Assembly: GCF_019636135.1 (NCBI RefSeq)
Contig: NZ_JAHBYD010000003.1
Span: forward strand, 185,613 to 249,612
Length of the DNA stretch: 64,000 nt
Reading direction: 5' to 3'
DNA from: Phenylobacterium sp.
GTDB taxonomy: Bacteria; Pseudomonadota; Alphaproteobacteria; Caulobacterales; Caulobacteraceae
Position 1 is the first letter of the stretch. Every line of letters begins with the position of its first letter. This document shows, in pieces, positions 1-8,622 of this stretch. The position numbers and the translations under genes were made by a program. Below the pieces are notes generated by a model. The model was not told the origin of the DNA. It was given only the letters and a program-made list of their open reading frames with translations, and made no database searches.

Positions 1-930
1 CCGGCGATCTGGCCGATGGTGCTGCCCAACTTGGGCCGTTCCCTCTCGCTCGATCGCCTGATCGACGAATTCCACGAGGCGAAGGACAAGGGCGAGGAAG
101 AGCTGCGCCGCTGGGCGTCGCAGCATCTGAACATCGAGATCGGGCTGGGGCTGCATGCGGATCGGTGGCGCGGCGCCGATCACTGGGAGCAGGCGGTTCA
201 CGCGAAGGTCCGCCGCCTCGAGGACCTGCTGGCGGCCTGCGAGGTCGCCGTGGTCGGCATCGACGGCGGGGGCCTGGACGACCTTCTGGGCGTGACCGTC
301 ATCGGCCGGATCAAGGGCTCGCAGCGCTGGGTGAGCTGGTCGCGCGCCTGGGCCGAGGCCGACCTGCTGAAAAACCGGCCGGAGATCGCCGAGCGCCTTC
401 GCGACTTCGAGGCTGACAAGGACCTGGTCATCTTCGAGCTGGAGGTGCGCGACCTCACTGAAGGCGACGATGACGTGCTGCCGCCCGATCTGGCCGAAGT
501 CGCCGACGTCGTGCTCCAGGTCGAGGCCGCCGGTCTCTTGCCCGAAGAGAATGCGGTGGGGCTGGATACTGCCGGCGTCGCGATCCGGCTGCTCGTCGAG
601 TACCTGAAGAAGCGCAAGATCGCCGAGAAGCAGATGACCGGCGTCGCGCAGGGCTTCCGGCTGATGGGCGCCATCCAGTGCGCCGAGCGGAAGCTCAAGG
701 AACGCATGCTGGTCCATGCCGACCAGCGCCTGATGGATTGGTGCGTCGGCAACGCCAAGGCCGAGCAGAAGGGCAACAACGTCCTCATCACCAAGGAGAC
801 GGCGGGCAAGGCCAAGATCGACCCGCTGGCGGCGCTCTTCAACGCGGTCGAGCTGATGGCGCGGAACCCGCAGCCGAAACGCAAGGCCGACTTCTCGATG
901 ATGTTCGTCGGTGGTCGGTCCGCCGCGTGA
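1..930 (+). CDS. terL: Phage terminase large subunit, C-terminal part (5' end outside window)
   Basis: The reading frame is open from the first base of the window, so the gene starts upstream and only about the last 309 residues are seen. This part would carry the RNase H-like nuclease domain that cuts concatemeric phage DNA during packaging. Acidic stretches compatible with its metal-binding sites are visible: a VVGIDGGG segment near residue 85 of the visible protein, and later acidic residues around LDTAG. The assignment rests on the general look of HK97-type terminases and on the protease and capsid genes that follow. The portal gene that usually comes next is missing. Confidence 0.8.
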   Translation, partial: PAIWPMVLPNLGRSLSLDRLIDEFHEAKDKGEEELRRWASQHLNIEIGLGLHADRWRGADHWEQAVHAKVRRLEDLLAACEVAVVGIDGGGLDDLLGVTVIGRIKGSQRWVSWSRAWAEADLLKNRPEIAERLRDFEADKDLVIFELEVRDLTEGDDDVLPPDLAEVADVVLQVEAAGLLPEENAVGLDTAGVAIRLLVEYLKKRKIAEKQMTGVAQGFRLMGAIQCAERKLKERMLVHADQRLMDWCVGNAKAEQKGNNVLITKETAGKAKIDPLAALFNAVELMARNPQPKRKADFSMMFVGGRSAA

Positions 931-937
931 TCCGACC

Positions 938-952
938 GCGCACGCCGTGCGC
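938..952. repeat. 15-bp palindrome GCGCACG-N-CGTGCGC, copy 1
   Basis: Two perfect 7-bp arms (GCGCACG and CGTGCGC) are separated by one base, here C. It fills the short gap between the terminase stop and the protease ribosome binding site. The same palindrome recurs at 10760 and 17864 with centre G. No T-tract follows, so it is not a typical terminator. Confidence 0.75.
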
Positions 953-976
953 GCTCAACCTCCGGAGCTTTCACCC

Positions 977-1681
977 ATGGACCTCGCGATCCGCGGCTAC
1001 TCGCTGCAGCTCAACGTCGAGAAGGTCGCCGAGGAAGGCGGCAAGCGAATCGTCCGAGGCATGGCGACGACGCCGGCCGAGGATCGGATGGGCGACACCA
1101 TCAACCCGCTCGGGGCCAAGTTCACCAACCCGGTCGCGTGGCTGTGGCAGCACAAGCACGACAAGCCGTGGGGCTGGGTCAAGTTCGGCAAGCCGACGAA
1201 GGCGGGGATCCCGTTCGAGGCCGAGGCGGCGCAGACCGACGAGCCGGGCGAGTTGAAGGACTTCCTCGACAACTGCTGGCAGCAGGTGAAGCTCGGCCTC
1301 GTCCGCTTCGTGTCGATCGGCTTCCGCGCGCTGAAGTGGGCCTGGATCGGCGACTACGACGGGATCGAGTTCCAGGAGATCGAGATCTACGAGCTGTCGG
1401 CCGTCACCATCCCGGCCAACCCGGAGGCGGTGATCACCGAGGTCTCCAACGCCAAGGCCGCCCAGGAGGCGGCGATGTTCTTCAAGCACTTCCAGGCGAT
1501 CTCGGCCGACCGGCCGGCGCCGCCTGAAGACACGACGGACGAACCGGCCGCCCCGGAGGGCAAGCAGGCCGTCGAACCCGTCGACCCGGCGAAGCCGCTG
1601 GCCCACGTGGCCAAGCTGAACCGGCCCGCCCCCGCCGGGGCCCCCTTCGTCATCCGGAAAATCCATCACCGCGCAGCCTGA
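977..1681 (+). CDS. HK97-family prohead protease
   Basis: A 234-residue protein that resembles the U35/HK97 prohead serine protease, which trims the capsid delta domain during head maturation. Family-like segments include RGMATTPAEDRMGD near the N-terminus, a VSIGFRAL segment, and the EIEIYELSAVTIPANP segment that typifies these proteases. The start was chosen at the ATG preceded by GGAG about 10 bases upstream; an earlier in-frame ATG lies inside the terminase gene without such a signal. The Pro/Glu-rich C-terminal 80 residues look like an unstructured tail. It sits directly upstream of the capsid gene, as is normal. Confidence 0.85.
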   Translation: MDLAIRGYSLQLNVEKVAEEGGKRIVRGMATTPAEDRMGDTINPLGAKFTNPVAWLWQHKHDKPWGWVKFGKPTKAGIPFEAEAAQTDEPGELKDFLDNCWQQVKLGLVRFVSIGFRALKWAWIGDYDGIEFQEIEIYELSAVTIPANPEAVITEVSNAKAAQEAAMFFKHFQAISADRPAPPEDTTDEPAAPEGKQAVEPVDPAKPLAHVAKLNRPAPAGAPFVIRKIHHRAA

Positions 1682-1706
1682 CAGCGCGCGGCCAAGGGGT
1701 ACAGAC

Positions 1707-2606
1707 ATGCAGACCTACGCCGAACAGCGTGCGGCCTACGAGGCCACGCGCGGTGTCAACGCGGCCGCCATGAAGAAGCTCATGGACGACGCCGCCGCCA
1801 AGGGCGAAACCCTCGACGCCGAGGGGCAGACCCAATTCGACGACTTCGCCAAGGACAACGAGGCGATCGACGGCCATATCGCCCGGCTGAAGAAGCTGGA
1901 GGCGCTCAACATCGAAGGCGCCCAGCCCGTGAAGGGCCTGAGCGAAGAAGACGGTTCGGCCTCGCGCCGCGGCCTCGCGCCGGTCACGGTGAAGGCGGCG
2001 CCCGGGAAGGTCATGCCCGGCATGGGCTTCACCCGCTACGTCAAGGCTCTGGCCATGGCGAAGGGCGACTGCGCCCAGGCGTTCGCCATCGCTCAGGGCA
2101 ACGACCGCTGGGTGAAGGAGACGCCGGACGTGATCAGCGTCCTCGACCCGGCGGTGCAGCATCTGATCAAGGCGGCCGTCGCCGCGGGCACGACGACGGA
2201 CACCACGAATGCGGCGCCGCTGGTGCAGTATGCGAACCTTGCGTCCGAGTTCATCGAGTTCCTTCGCCCGATGACGATCGTCGGCAAGCTCAACACCCGC
2301 GCCGTGCCGTTCAAGATCAAGATCCCGCGTCAGACCGGCGGAGCGTCGGTCAACTGGGTCGGTGAAAGCAAGGTGAAGCCTGTCAGCGCGCTGGCCTTCG
2401 ACTCGATCACCCTCGATCACAACAAGATCGCCGGCATCATCGTGCTCACGGAAGAGCTCGTGCGGCTCACCTACCCGAACCTGGTCACCGAGACCTTCCT
2501 GTGCATCGGCACCGGCTACACCCGCCGCGCGCCGGTCGGCGACAAGATGTCGGGGACGCTGAGCTACAAGAAGACCGGCGACACGACCTTCGGCATCACC
2601 AGCTAG
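1707..2606 (+). CDS. HK97-type major capsid protein, truncated and fused to a tail-tube-like C-terminus
   Basis: Residues 1 to about 105 look like a helical delta (scaffold) domain. Residues 110 to about 264 match HK97-fold capsid proteins: MTIVGKLNTRAVPFKIKIP, then NWVGESKVKPVS, then IIVLTEELVRL. After F264 the expected 130 to 150 residues of the capsid are absent. Instead about 35 residues (GTGYTRRAPVGDKMSGTLSY and following) resemble the end of a phage major tail tube protein. The total of 299 residues is short for the family. The next phage structural gene is the tail assembly chaperone, which normally follows the tail tube gene. I infer an in-frame deletion joining capsid to tail tube with loss of the connector genes between them. 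The fusion is unlikely to form a working capsid. Confidence 0.75.
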   Translation: MQTYAEQRAAYEATRGVNAAAMKKLMDDAAAKGETLDAEGQTQFDDFAKDNEAIDGHIARLKKLEALNIEGAQPVKGLSEEDGSASRRGLAPVTVKAAPGKVMPGMGFTRYVKALAMAKGDCAQAFAIAQGNDRWVKETPDVISVLDPAVQHLIKAAVAAGTTTDTTNAAPLVQYANLASEFIEFLRPMTIVGKLNTRAVPFKIKIPRQTGGASVNWVGESKVKPVSALAFDSITLDHNKIAGIIVLTEELVRLTYPNLVTETFLCIGTGYTRRAPVGDKMSGTLSYKKTGDTTFGITS

Positions 2607-2683
2607 TCGAGCGGCCTCCGAGACGGGTGACAGCCTGCGCAACGCCAGCGTAGGTTGTCCCGATCACATTGGGGGTGATGGCG

Positions 2684-3160
2684 ATGCTGCGCTGGGTCTC
2701 AGGGATTGCCGTCGCAGTCGCGGCGTGCGGCTTGGTCGCGGGAGGTGTGGCGCTCTGGCCGCTGCACCAGGCGAAGCGTGTGGTGGCAGCGCAACTGCGA
2801 GACCCTGATGCTGCGAAGTTCCGGAGCGTCCGGCGCGTCGGTGACCACGTGTGCGGGGAGTTCAACGGCAAAAACGCCTTCGGCGCCTACGCTGGGTTTA
2901 AGCGGTTCATTGTGGACGAGCGTGAGGGCGTCGTTTCTGAGCCGGAACTCTCACCAGTCGCGCGAGGCTTCAGAGAAGCAGTAAGGGGTGTCTCGCCGGG
3001 AGAGGTGAGAACGCTTGAAGATGCGCAGAAGGCAGCGCGCTCGACGAGCCTTCCGGCAGAGGTTGAGCAGGCTTCTATCGCGGATATCAGGGCGGCAGGC
3101 GAAGAGCTTAGCCGGCACTGGGACTTTGAGAACCTCTGGATCAGCAGGTGCTCTCAGTAA
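2684..3160 (+). CDS. Small membrane-anchored hypothetical protein, moron-like
   Basis: About 158 residues, beginning with a hydrophobic segment (residues 5 to 25) that could be a signal anchor. Next comes a region reading AAQLRDPDAAKFRSV and VCGEFNGKNAFGAYAGFKRF, a pattern I recall from uncharacterised proteins scattered in proteobacterial genomes and prophages. The start was picked for the GGGGG tract six bases upstream; an ATG six bases earlier is an alternative. Base composition is visibly less GC-rich than the flanking phage genes. It lies alone between the tail-tube remnant and the chaperone, a typical site for a recently acquired accessory (moron) gene. Function is unknown. Confidence 0.65.
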   Translation: MLRWVSGIAVAVAACGLVAGGVALWPLHQAKRVVAAQLRDPDAAKFRSVRRVGDHVCGEFNGKNAFGAYAGFKRFIVDEREGVVSEPELSPVARGFREAVRGVSPGEVRTLEDAQKAARSTSLPAEVEQASIADIRAAGEELSRHWDFENLWISRCSQ

Positions 3161-3250
3161 GGTCTCTGGAGGCGGCCCGCGAGCGGGCTGAGCCAGTTCG
3201 CCGCCTTCGGCGGCCCACTCATTTCGACAACTTCTTGAAAGCAACTGCGA

Positions 3251-3733
3251 ATGAACCCTCGCTTGGGCGATGTGCCGTTCAAGGTCGGCAAGGCCAACTA
3301 CATCCTGAACATGGGCGTCAACGCCATGTGCTGCCTGGAGCAGTGGATCGACGAGACGGGGTGGAAGGTTCCACCGAAGCCGCCCGAGCCTGGGTCGGAG
3401 CTGGAGCCTGATGCTGCGGAGGCCGATGCCCCGGTTGCCGCCGCCCCCGTCGAGGCGCTTGAGCCGAGCGCCTACGACTTCCTGGAGGCGGCGATGGCGA
3501 GCCGGCGGGTGTCACACATCCGGGTGATGCTCTGGGCGGGTCTGCAGCAGCATCACCAGGGCGTCGACCTCGCGGACGCCGGGGTGATCGTGCAGGGGCT
3601 CAGCATGACCGAGAAGGTGGCGATCCAGTACATTTCGGAGAGCCTGACGCTCTGCTCGCCGAAGCGCGACAAGGCGGCCGACCTCATCGCGGGGGCCGGC
3701 GCGGACGCCAGCGGGGACCCTCCGCAGGCGTAG
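3251..3733 (+). CDS. Tail assembly chaperone, upstream frame
   Basis: A 160-residue protein located between the tail tube remnant and the tape measure gene, the usual place of the tail assembly chaperone (lambda gpG-like role). The N-terminal half (FKVGKANYILNMGVNAMCCL) resembles the tail-chaperone or GTA gp10-like family that begins by describing a small folded domain. An Ala/Pro-rich linker of about 30 residues follows, then a helical region around VSHIRVMLWAGLQQHH. No strong ribosome binding site precedes the ATG. The gene ends just before a second chaperone-like reading frame in the -1 frame, see the next entry. Confidence 0.7.
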   Translation: MNPRLGDVPFKVGKANYILNMGVNAMCCLEQWIDETGWKVPPKPPEPGSELEPDAAEADAPVAAAPVEALEPSAYDFLEAAMASRRVSHIRVMLWAGLQQHHQGVDLADAGVIVQGLSMTEKVAIQYISESLTLCSPKRDKAADLIAGAGADASGDPPQA

Positions 3734-3765
3734 GCCAGCGGCGCTGGGACTGGGACGAGCTCTTC

Positions 3766-4080
3766 ATGAGCTGGTGCGGTCTCGGCGCCGACCCCGACGC
3801 GTTCTGGCGACAGACGCCGCGGACGCTGCTGCTGTTCTTCAAGGGCAAGATGCAGGCCGCCGACCGGGAGGGGCGCGAGAAGCGCTACCTCGCCTGGTAC
3901 ACGGCCATGCTGCCGAACCTGAAGAAACCTCCGAGCCTCGGAGACTTCGTCGAGCCGCAGACGGCCCGGGCGAAAGAGACCGTGCCGGGGGCGGCGACGT
4001 TCCTGGCCCTGCGCGGCTCGAACGGCGGCGACGTGCCCGACTGGGTGCTCGCCAAATTCGGCCTCCCCACGAAATCCTGA
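3766..4080 (+). CDS. Tail assembly chaperone, downstream (-1) frame
   Basis: The product, about 104 residues from the first ATG, contains DPDAFWRQTPRTLLLFFKGK, which matches the short phage proteins that follow tail chaperones (the group typified by DWxxL...P.xFW..TP). The conserved start of that family (RRWDWDELF) lies upstream of the ATG, in the same frame, between about 3736 and 3765. That frame is open back through the end of the preceding gene. Expression as a -1 frameshift extension of the upstream chaperone, as in lambda G/GT, is therefore plausible. I could not find a convincing slippery heptamer, so independent initiation at the ATG remains possible. Confidence 0.65.
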   Translation: MSWCGLGADPDAFWRQTPRTLLLFFKGKMQAADREGREKRYLAWYTAMLPNLKKPPSLGDFVEPQTARAKETVPGAATFLALRGSNGGDVPDWVLAKFGLPTKS

Positions 4081-4098
4081 ACTCCAACGGACGCCGCC

Positions 4099-7000
4099 AT
4101 GGCCGCAGCGAACGCCACGATCGCGAACCTGAAGGTCGCGCTGGGTCTGGACAGCGCCCAGTTCCAGACCGGGCTGCGTGATGCGTCGGCGACGATGCAG
4201 CGCGAGGCGCGGCGTCAGGCCCAGGCCGCCGCCGAGCTGCAATCCCGCGTGGTGGCGCTGAAGGGGTCGCTGGACCCGGTCTACGCGGCGCAGAGACGCC
4301 TCGGCGACCAGATGAAGGAGGCGCAGGACCTCTACCGGAAGGGCGCCCTGGCCGGCGCCGAGTACGGCAGGATCATGGGGGACCTGGCGGCCCGGCTGAA
4401 GGCGGTCTCGTCGGCGCAGGCGGGAACCGCCGTGTCGTCCAAGGTGTTGGCCAACGCGGGCCTCAACCTGGGCCGGCAGGTCAGCGACCTGGGCGTGCAG
4501 TTCGCAGGCGCCGCGGCTTCGGGCAACCCGCTGAAGATGGTCATGATGGCCGTCGTCCAGCAGGGGCCGCAGATCGCCGACGCCTTCGCGGTCGCGAAGC
4601 AGCAGGGCGCGTCGTTCGATGTCGTGATGAAGGGCTTGGCCACATCGGTCGGCGCCTTCCTCAAGGCCTCGGCCCCGCTGCTGGCGGTCGGCGCGACGGC
4701 GGCGGCCGTGTTCCTGCTCTGGAAAAAGCAATCAGACGACCTAAAGGCAGCGATGAAGGGTGCGGCCGAGGTGGCCGCGAACTTCGCGGATGTGCAGGAC
4801 GCGACTCGCGATGCCTTGGCCGGCGCGGCCTCATTCGCCGAAAAGTACCAAGTCGCCAACGTCGACCTGACCGCCGCGCTGGATGACCTCCTCATCAGCC
4901 AGAACAAGGCCTATGGGGGAGCGCTTGCCAGCATCGACGCGAACGATGAGGCCGGTAAGGCGGCGGCCCGGCGCGCTGAGAACGAACGCCTGCTTACCGT
5001 CCGTGTATTGAAGCGGGCCCAGGCCGAGGCTAGCGCGCGGATCAAGGAGGGTGAGGCCGAGATCAAGCAGGCGGAGAAGGCCGGTAGATCTGCAAGCTTC
5101 TTCGCGACGGTCACGCGCGCGCAGGGCGTCGGAGAGTTTCCCGGCGCCGTGGACCCGATGGCCTCTGGCGACGCCGCCGAGGCGGCGGCCCTGCGCAAGG
5201 CGAACGTCACCGCGACACGACAGGCGGTGAAGGAGGAAAAGGCCTACGAGGCGGCTCTGGCCGCCACGATCAAGGCCACGATGGAGGCCAACCTCGTCAT
5301 TCCAAAGTCGGAAGAGGCGCGCAGGGCGGAGGCGGAGGCGATCCGCGCGGCGGCGAAAGAGCAGCGTGAAGCCGCTAACGCCGCAAAGGAGGCCGCTCGG
5401 GCCGAGGAAGAGTTCGACAGGGCGATCCAGGGCGTGCTGCAGAGTCTGGAGACCGGCGGCGAGCGCCAGTTGCGGGAGATGAACGAGAAGATCCTGGTCC
5501 TTCGCAAGGCGCTGGACGCAGGCAAGATCTCCACCGACCAGTTCCGCGACGCGGTGGAGCGGCTCCAGCCGACCGTGGTCGACCTGAAGGACGCGCAGAA
5601 GGCGCTCCGCGTCCAGTTCGAGGCGACCCCCGGCGATCTCGACAAGGCCATCGGCAAGATGGATCGCGCGGCCGACAAGGCCCGCGACCTGGCCGACGCG
5701 TTCGGCGAGGTGTCGTTCTCGCTGAAGGACATGCTCCGCTCGGTGAAAAGCGGCGACCTGGGGTCCCTGATCCTCAACATCCAGGGGCTCAGCAGCGGCC
5801 TCGGCACGCTGCTGGGCGGCGGGACGGCCGGTCAACTGCAAATCGCCGCGCTGGCCGCGAACACCATCGGCGGCAGCACGGGACGGACGATCGGCGCCAG
5901 CCTGGGCGTCGCGGCCAGCGGCGTCGGCCTCGGCGCCTTTGCGGCGACCGCGGCCGGGGAGACGGCGTTGGGCGCGGCCGGCCTGAGCTCGGGCGCGATC
6001 GCGGCGCTCGGCAGGGCGGCGCCGCCCCTGGCCGTGGCGGCGGCGGCGCTCTATGCGGCGGCGAAGCTGTTCAACATCGGCGGCAAGCCGACCAATGCGG
6101 GCGCGGGCTATGACCTGCGCAACGGGGCGATCAGCGGCGACAAGAGGACACCGGAGACCGAACAGGCGGCCCGCGCCGTCGGCGAGGCGACGCTTGGGAT
6201 CATCGACGCGCTGAAGGCGGGCGGCATCCAGATCAAGGATGCGCTGGTCGGCGTGGTCCTCGGCACGCGCGACCAGTCCACCCTCTACTTCGAAAGCGGC
6301 AAAGTGCTGCGGTCGGCCGTAGGGGATACCGGCGCGGCGATCGACACAGCGCTCCGCGCCATGCTGGACGGCGCGACCTACGTGTCGGAGGCCCAGCAGA
6401 AGCTGGTAGAGTCGGCGCTGGCCGCGGGCAAGGGCTTCGACGCGATCGCCGAGACCCTGGCGACCTACGAACAGGCGCAGAAGATCGCCGGGACGCTGGC
6501 GGACCAGATCCGGCAACTGACCGACCCCAAGGCGTACGACCTCGAGGCGGTGAAGCGCGCGATCGAGGATCAGCGCAAGTCGTACGCGGGCCTGGCGGAG
6601 GAAGGCTACCTGACCGCCGAGCAGCTTGCCGGGCTGAACGCGCAACTGACCGAGCTGCAGGGCCTGCAACTGGCCGAGGTGCTGAAGCGCTACGCCGAGG
6701 CGGTCTCGGCGCCGGAGCCGGCGAACGACAACAGCCTGGACACGCTGGGCGCGGCGGCCGAGCGTGCGCGCGACGGGCTGCTGGCCAGCTACGAGGCGTT
6801 CCGCAGCGCCAAGGAGGCGGAGGTTGCGCAACTGCGGCAGGCCGCCGACGGCCTGCGCGGGTTCCTGCGCGAACTGACGATCGGCAACGCCGCGGGGCGC
6901 GGGCCGGTGGCGCAGCTCGGCGTGCTGCGGGGCGAGCTCGGGCGGCTGAGCGGCCTGGGCGCGGCCGATCCGGAGCGGCTGGCCAACTTCCAGGGCGTGG

Positions 7001-7704
7001 CGCAGGCGTTCATCGACGCCTCGCGGGCCGGGTCGCGGACATCGCTGGACCTGGCGCGGGACATCGCGGCGGTGCGGCGCTCGGGCGCTGCGTCGGTGAG
7101 CGCGGCCGAGGCGCAGGCGGCCACGGCGCAGTCGCAACTGGACCTGGCGTCGCAGCAGCTCACCGCGCTGGGCCTGCTGACCGGCGTGACGCAGGACATG
7201 GCCAACGCGCTGAAGGCCTACCTGGCGGCGAACGCCAACCTGACGGCGGCCGGCGGCGACCCGCGGGCGCTGGGGTTCGACGCGGCGGCCTATGCGGCGG
7301 CCAACCCGGACCTGGGGCGCAACTGGGTGGCGGGCGGCAGCCTGCGCGGCGTGGGCGCCACGTTCGAGCAGGCGCTGTTGGCGCACTACCTGGGGCAGGG
7401 GCTCGCCGAGATCGAGGCGGGGACGCGCATGCGGGGCTTCGCCAGCGGCGGGTCGTTCATGGTCGGCGGGTCCGGCGGCATCGACAGCCAGCTCATGAAG
7501 TTCTGGGCCTCGCCGGGCGAGATGGTGAGTGTGAGCCATGGCGACCCCATGGCCGGGGCGACAGACGAGATGCGCGGGTTGCGCCAGCAGGTGCAGACCC
7601 TCACGGCCGGCGTCGCGGCGCTGACCGGCTTCGCGCGGCGGGCGGAGAAGGTGCTCGCCAAGTGGGACGGCGACGGCATCCCCGGGCAGCGGGACCTGGC
7701 TTAG
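4099..7704 (+). CDS. Tail length tape measure protein
   Basis: This 1201-residue protein is the longest in the prophage and sits right after the chaperones, as tape measure proteins do. It starts with a family-like ALGLDSAQFQTGLRDASATM. Long Ala/Glu/Lys/Arg-rich coiled-coil stretches follow (about residues 20 to 110, 260 to 560 and 770 to 1000). Two hydrophobic blocks (near residues 150 to 210 and 560 to 670) could insert into the host membrane during DNA ejection. The C-terminus carries a YAAANPDL-type segment (about residue 1065) and GGSFMVGGSGGIDSQLMKFW, which is common at the ends of tape measure proteins. Length would set the tail at roughly 180 nm if the usual 0.15 nm per residue holds. 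Confidence 0.9.
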   Translation: MAAANATIANLKVALGLDSAQFQTGLRDASATMQREARRQAQAAAELQSRVVALKGSLDPVYAAQRRLGDQMKEAQDLYRKGALAGAEYGRIMGDLAARLKAVSSAQAGTAVSSKVLANAGLNLGRQVSDLGVQFAGAAASGNPLKMVMMAVVQQGPQIADAFAVAKQQGASFDVVMKGLATSVGAFLKASAPLLAVGATAAAVFLLWKKQSDDLKAAMKGAAEVAANFADVQDATRDALAGAASFAEKYQVANVDLTAALDDLLISQNKAYGGALASIDANDEAGKAAARRAENERLLTVRVLKRAQAEASARIKEGEAEIKQAEKAGRSASFFATVTRAQGVGEFPGAVDPMASGDAAEAAALRKANVTATRQAVKEEKAYEAALAATIKATMEANLVIPKSEEARRAEAEAIRAAAKEQREAANAAKEAARAEEEFDRAIQGVLQSLETGGERQLREMNEKILVLRKALDAGKISTDQFRDAVERLQPTVVDLKDAQKALRVQFEATPGDLDKAIGKMDRAADKARDLADAFGEVSFSLKDMLRSVKSGDLGSLILNIQGLSSGLGTLLGGGTAGQLQIAALAANTIGGSTGRTIGASLGVAASGVGLGAFAATAAGETALGAAGLSSGAIAALGRAAPPLAVAAAALYAAAKLFNIGGKPTNAGAGYDLRNGAISGDKRTPETEQAARAVGEATLGIIDALKAGGIQIKDALVGVVLGTRDQSTLYFESGKVLRSAVGDTGAAIDTALRAMLDGATYVSEAQQKLVESALAAGKGFDAIAETLATYEQAQKIAGTLADQIRQLTDPKAYDLEAVKRAIEDQRKSYAGLAEEGYLTAEQLAGLNAQLTELQGLQLAEVLKRYAEAVSAPEPANDNSLDTLGAAAERARDGLLASYEAFRSAKEAEVAQLRQAADGLRGFLRELTIGNAAGRGPVAQLGVLRGELGRLSGLGAADPERLANFQGVAQAFIDASRAGSRTSLDLARDIAAVRRSGAASVSAAEAQAATAQSQLDLASQQLTALGLLTGVTQDMANALKAYLAANANLTAAGGDPRALGFDAAAYAAANPDLGRNWVAGGSLRGVGATFEQALLAHYLGQGLAEIEAGTRMRGFASGGSFMVGGSGGIDSQLMKFWASPGEMVSVSHGDPMAGATDEMRGLRQQVQTLTAGVAALTGFARRAEKVLAKWDGDGIPGQRDLA

Positions 7705-7707
7705 CCC

Positions 7708-8622
7708 ATGGCGTTCGCGTTCATCGAGGAGGTCGACGCCGTCGCCACGCTCACTGCGAGCACGGCGACCGACGAGCCGCTGCCGGCGTGGGGCGACAGT
7801 CCGTCGGGCGACTACGACATCGGCCGCCAGGTCATCACGCCCTCGACCCACCAGGTCTGGGAAAGCGCGGTCGACAACAACGCGACCGATCCGCTCGCGC
7901 CGGGCCCGGGGCATGAGGAGGACTGGCTCCTGGTCGGCTACACGAACCGGTATCGGATGTACGACCAGTCGCCGCAGAGCCAGACGACGATGGCGGACAG
8001 CCTGGCGGTGACCCACCAGCCGGGCGCCTACATCAAGGCCCTGGCCCTGTTGGAGGTGGACGCCGCCACCGTGACCGTGCAGCAGCACACCGAGGTCACG
8101 AACGAGCTCTACAGCCGGACCTTCGACATGATCTCCGACGTGGGGATCTACGACTATGACGAATATTTCTTCGCGCCGGTCGGGCGGCGCACCGACCTCT
8201 ACGTCAACGACCTGAAACCCTACGCCGAGGCGTCGCTGACGGTGATCTTCGAGAGCGCGGCCGGCGAGGACGTGAGCTGCGGCGTCCTGAAGTTCGGGCG
8301 CGAGATCGTGATCGGCAACACCCAGTACGGCGGGCGGGTCGGCATCGAGGACTACTCGGTCAAGCAGGTCGACGAGTTCGGGCAGGCGACGATCCTGGAG
8401 CGGGCCTTCAACCGCACCGGGGACTACACGCTGATCCTGACGCCCGCGCAGGTGGACCCCGCCTACACGAACCTGGGCGCCATCCGCGCGACGCCGGTCG
8501 TGTTCGTCGCCGACCCCGACTACGGCGCCTGCCTGCTCTACGGCTTCCTGAAGGACTTCGCCGTGGAGTTCGCCGGCCCGACCCACGCCTACGCCAACAT
8601 CAGCATCAAGGGCCTCGCCTGA
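7708..8622 (+). CDS. Phage tail protein of unknown detailed function
   Basis: A 304-residue protein starting four bases after the tape measure stop. Residues 25 to 90 read YDIGRQVITPSTHQVWESAVDNN and WLLVGYTNRYRMYD (aromatic-rich). This resembles a family of tail proteins with a carbohydrate-binding-like N-terminal motif followed by a beta-rich body found after tape measure genes in other prophages. No enzyme motif is apparent. The gene takes the place where baseplate or tail-tip proteins would be expected. It could be a distal tail or receptor-binding component; this is inferred from position. Confidence 0.6.
   Translation: MAFAFIEEVDAVATLTASTATDEPLPAWGDSPSGDYDIGRQVITPSTHQVWESAVDNNATDPLAPGPGHEEDWLLVGYTNRYRMYDQSPQSQTTMADSLAVTHQPGAYIKALALLEVDAATVTVQQHTEVTNELYSRTFDMISDVGIYDYDEYFFAPVGRRTDLYVNDLKPYAEASLTVIFESAAGEDVSCGVLKFGREIVIGNTQYGGRVGIEDYSVKQVDEFGQATILERAFNRTGDYTLILTPAQVDPAYTNLGAIRATPVVFVADPDYGACLLYGFLKDFAVEFAGPTHAYANISIKGLA

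Noticed and set aside
4831..8586. 1251-codon open frame opposite the tape measure and tail gene
   Set aside because: High-GC antisense shadow of real plus-strand genes, no protein-like domains, low-complexity Arg/Leu/Gly sequence.
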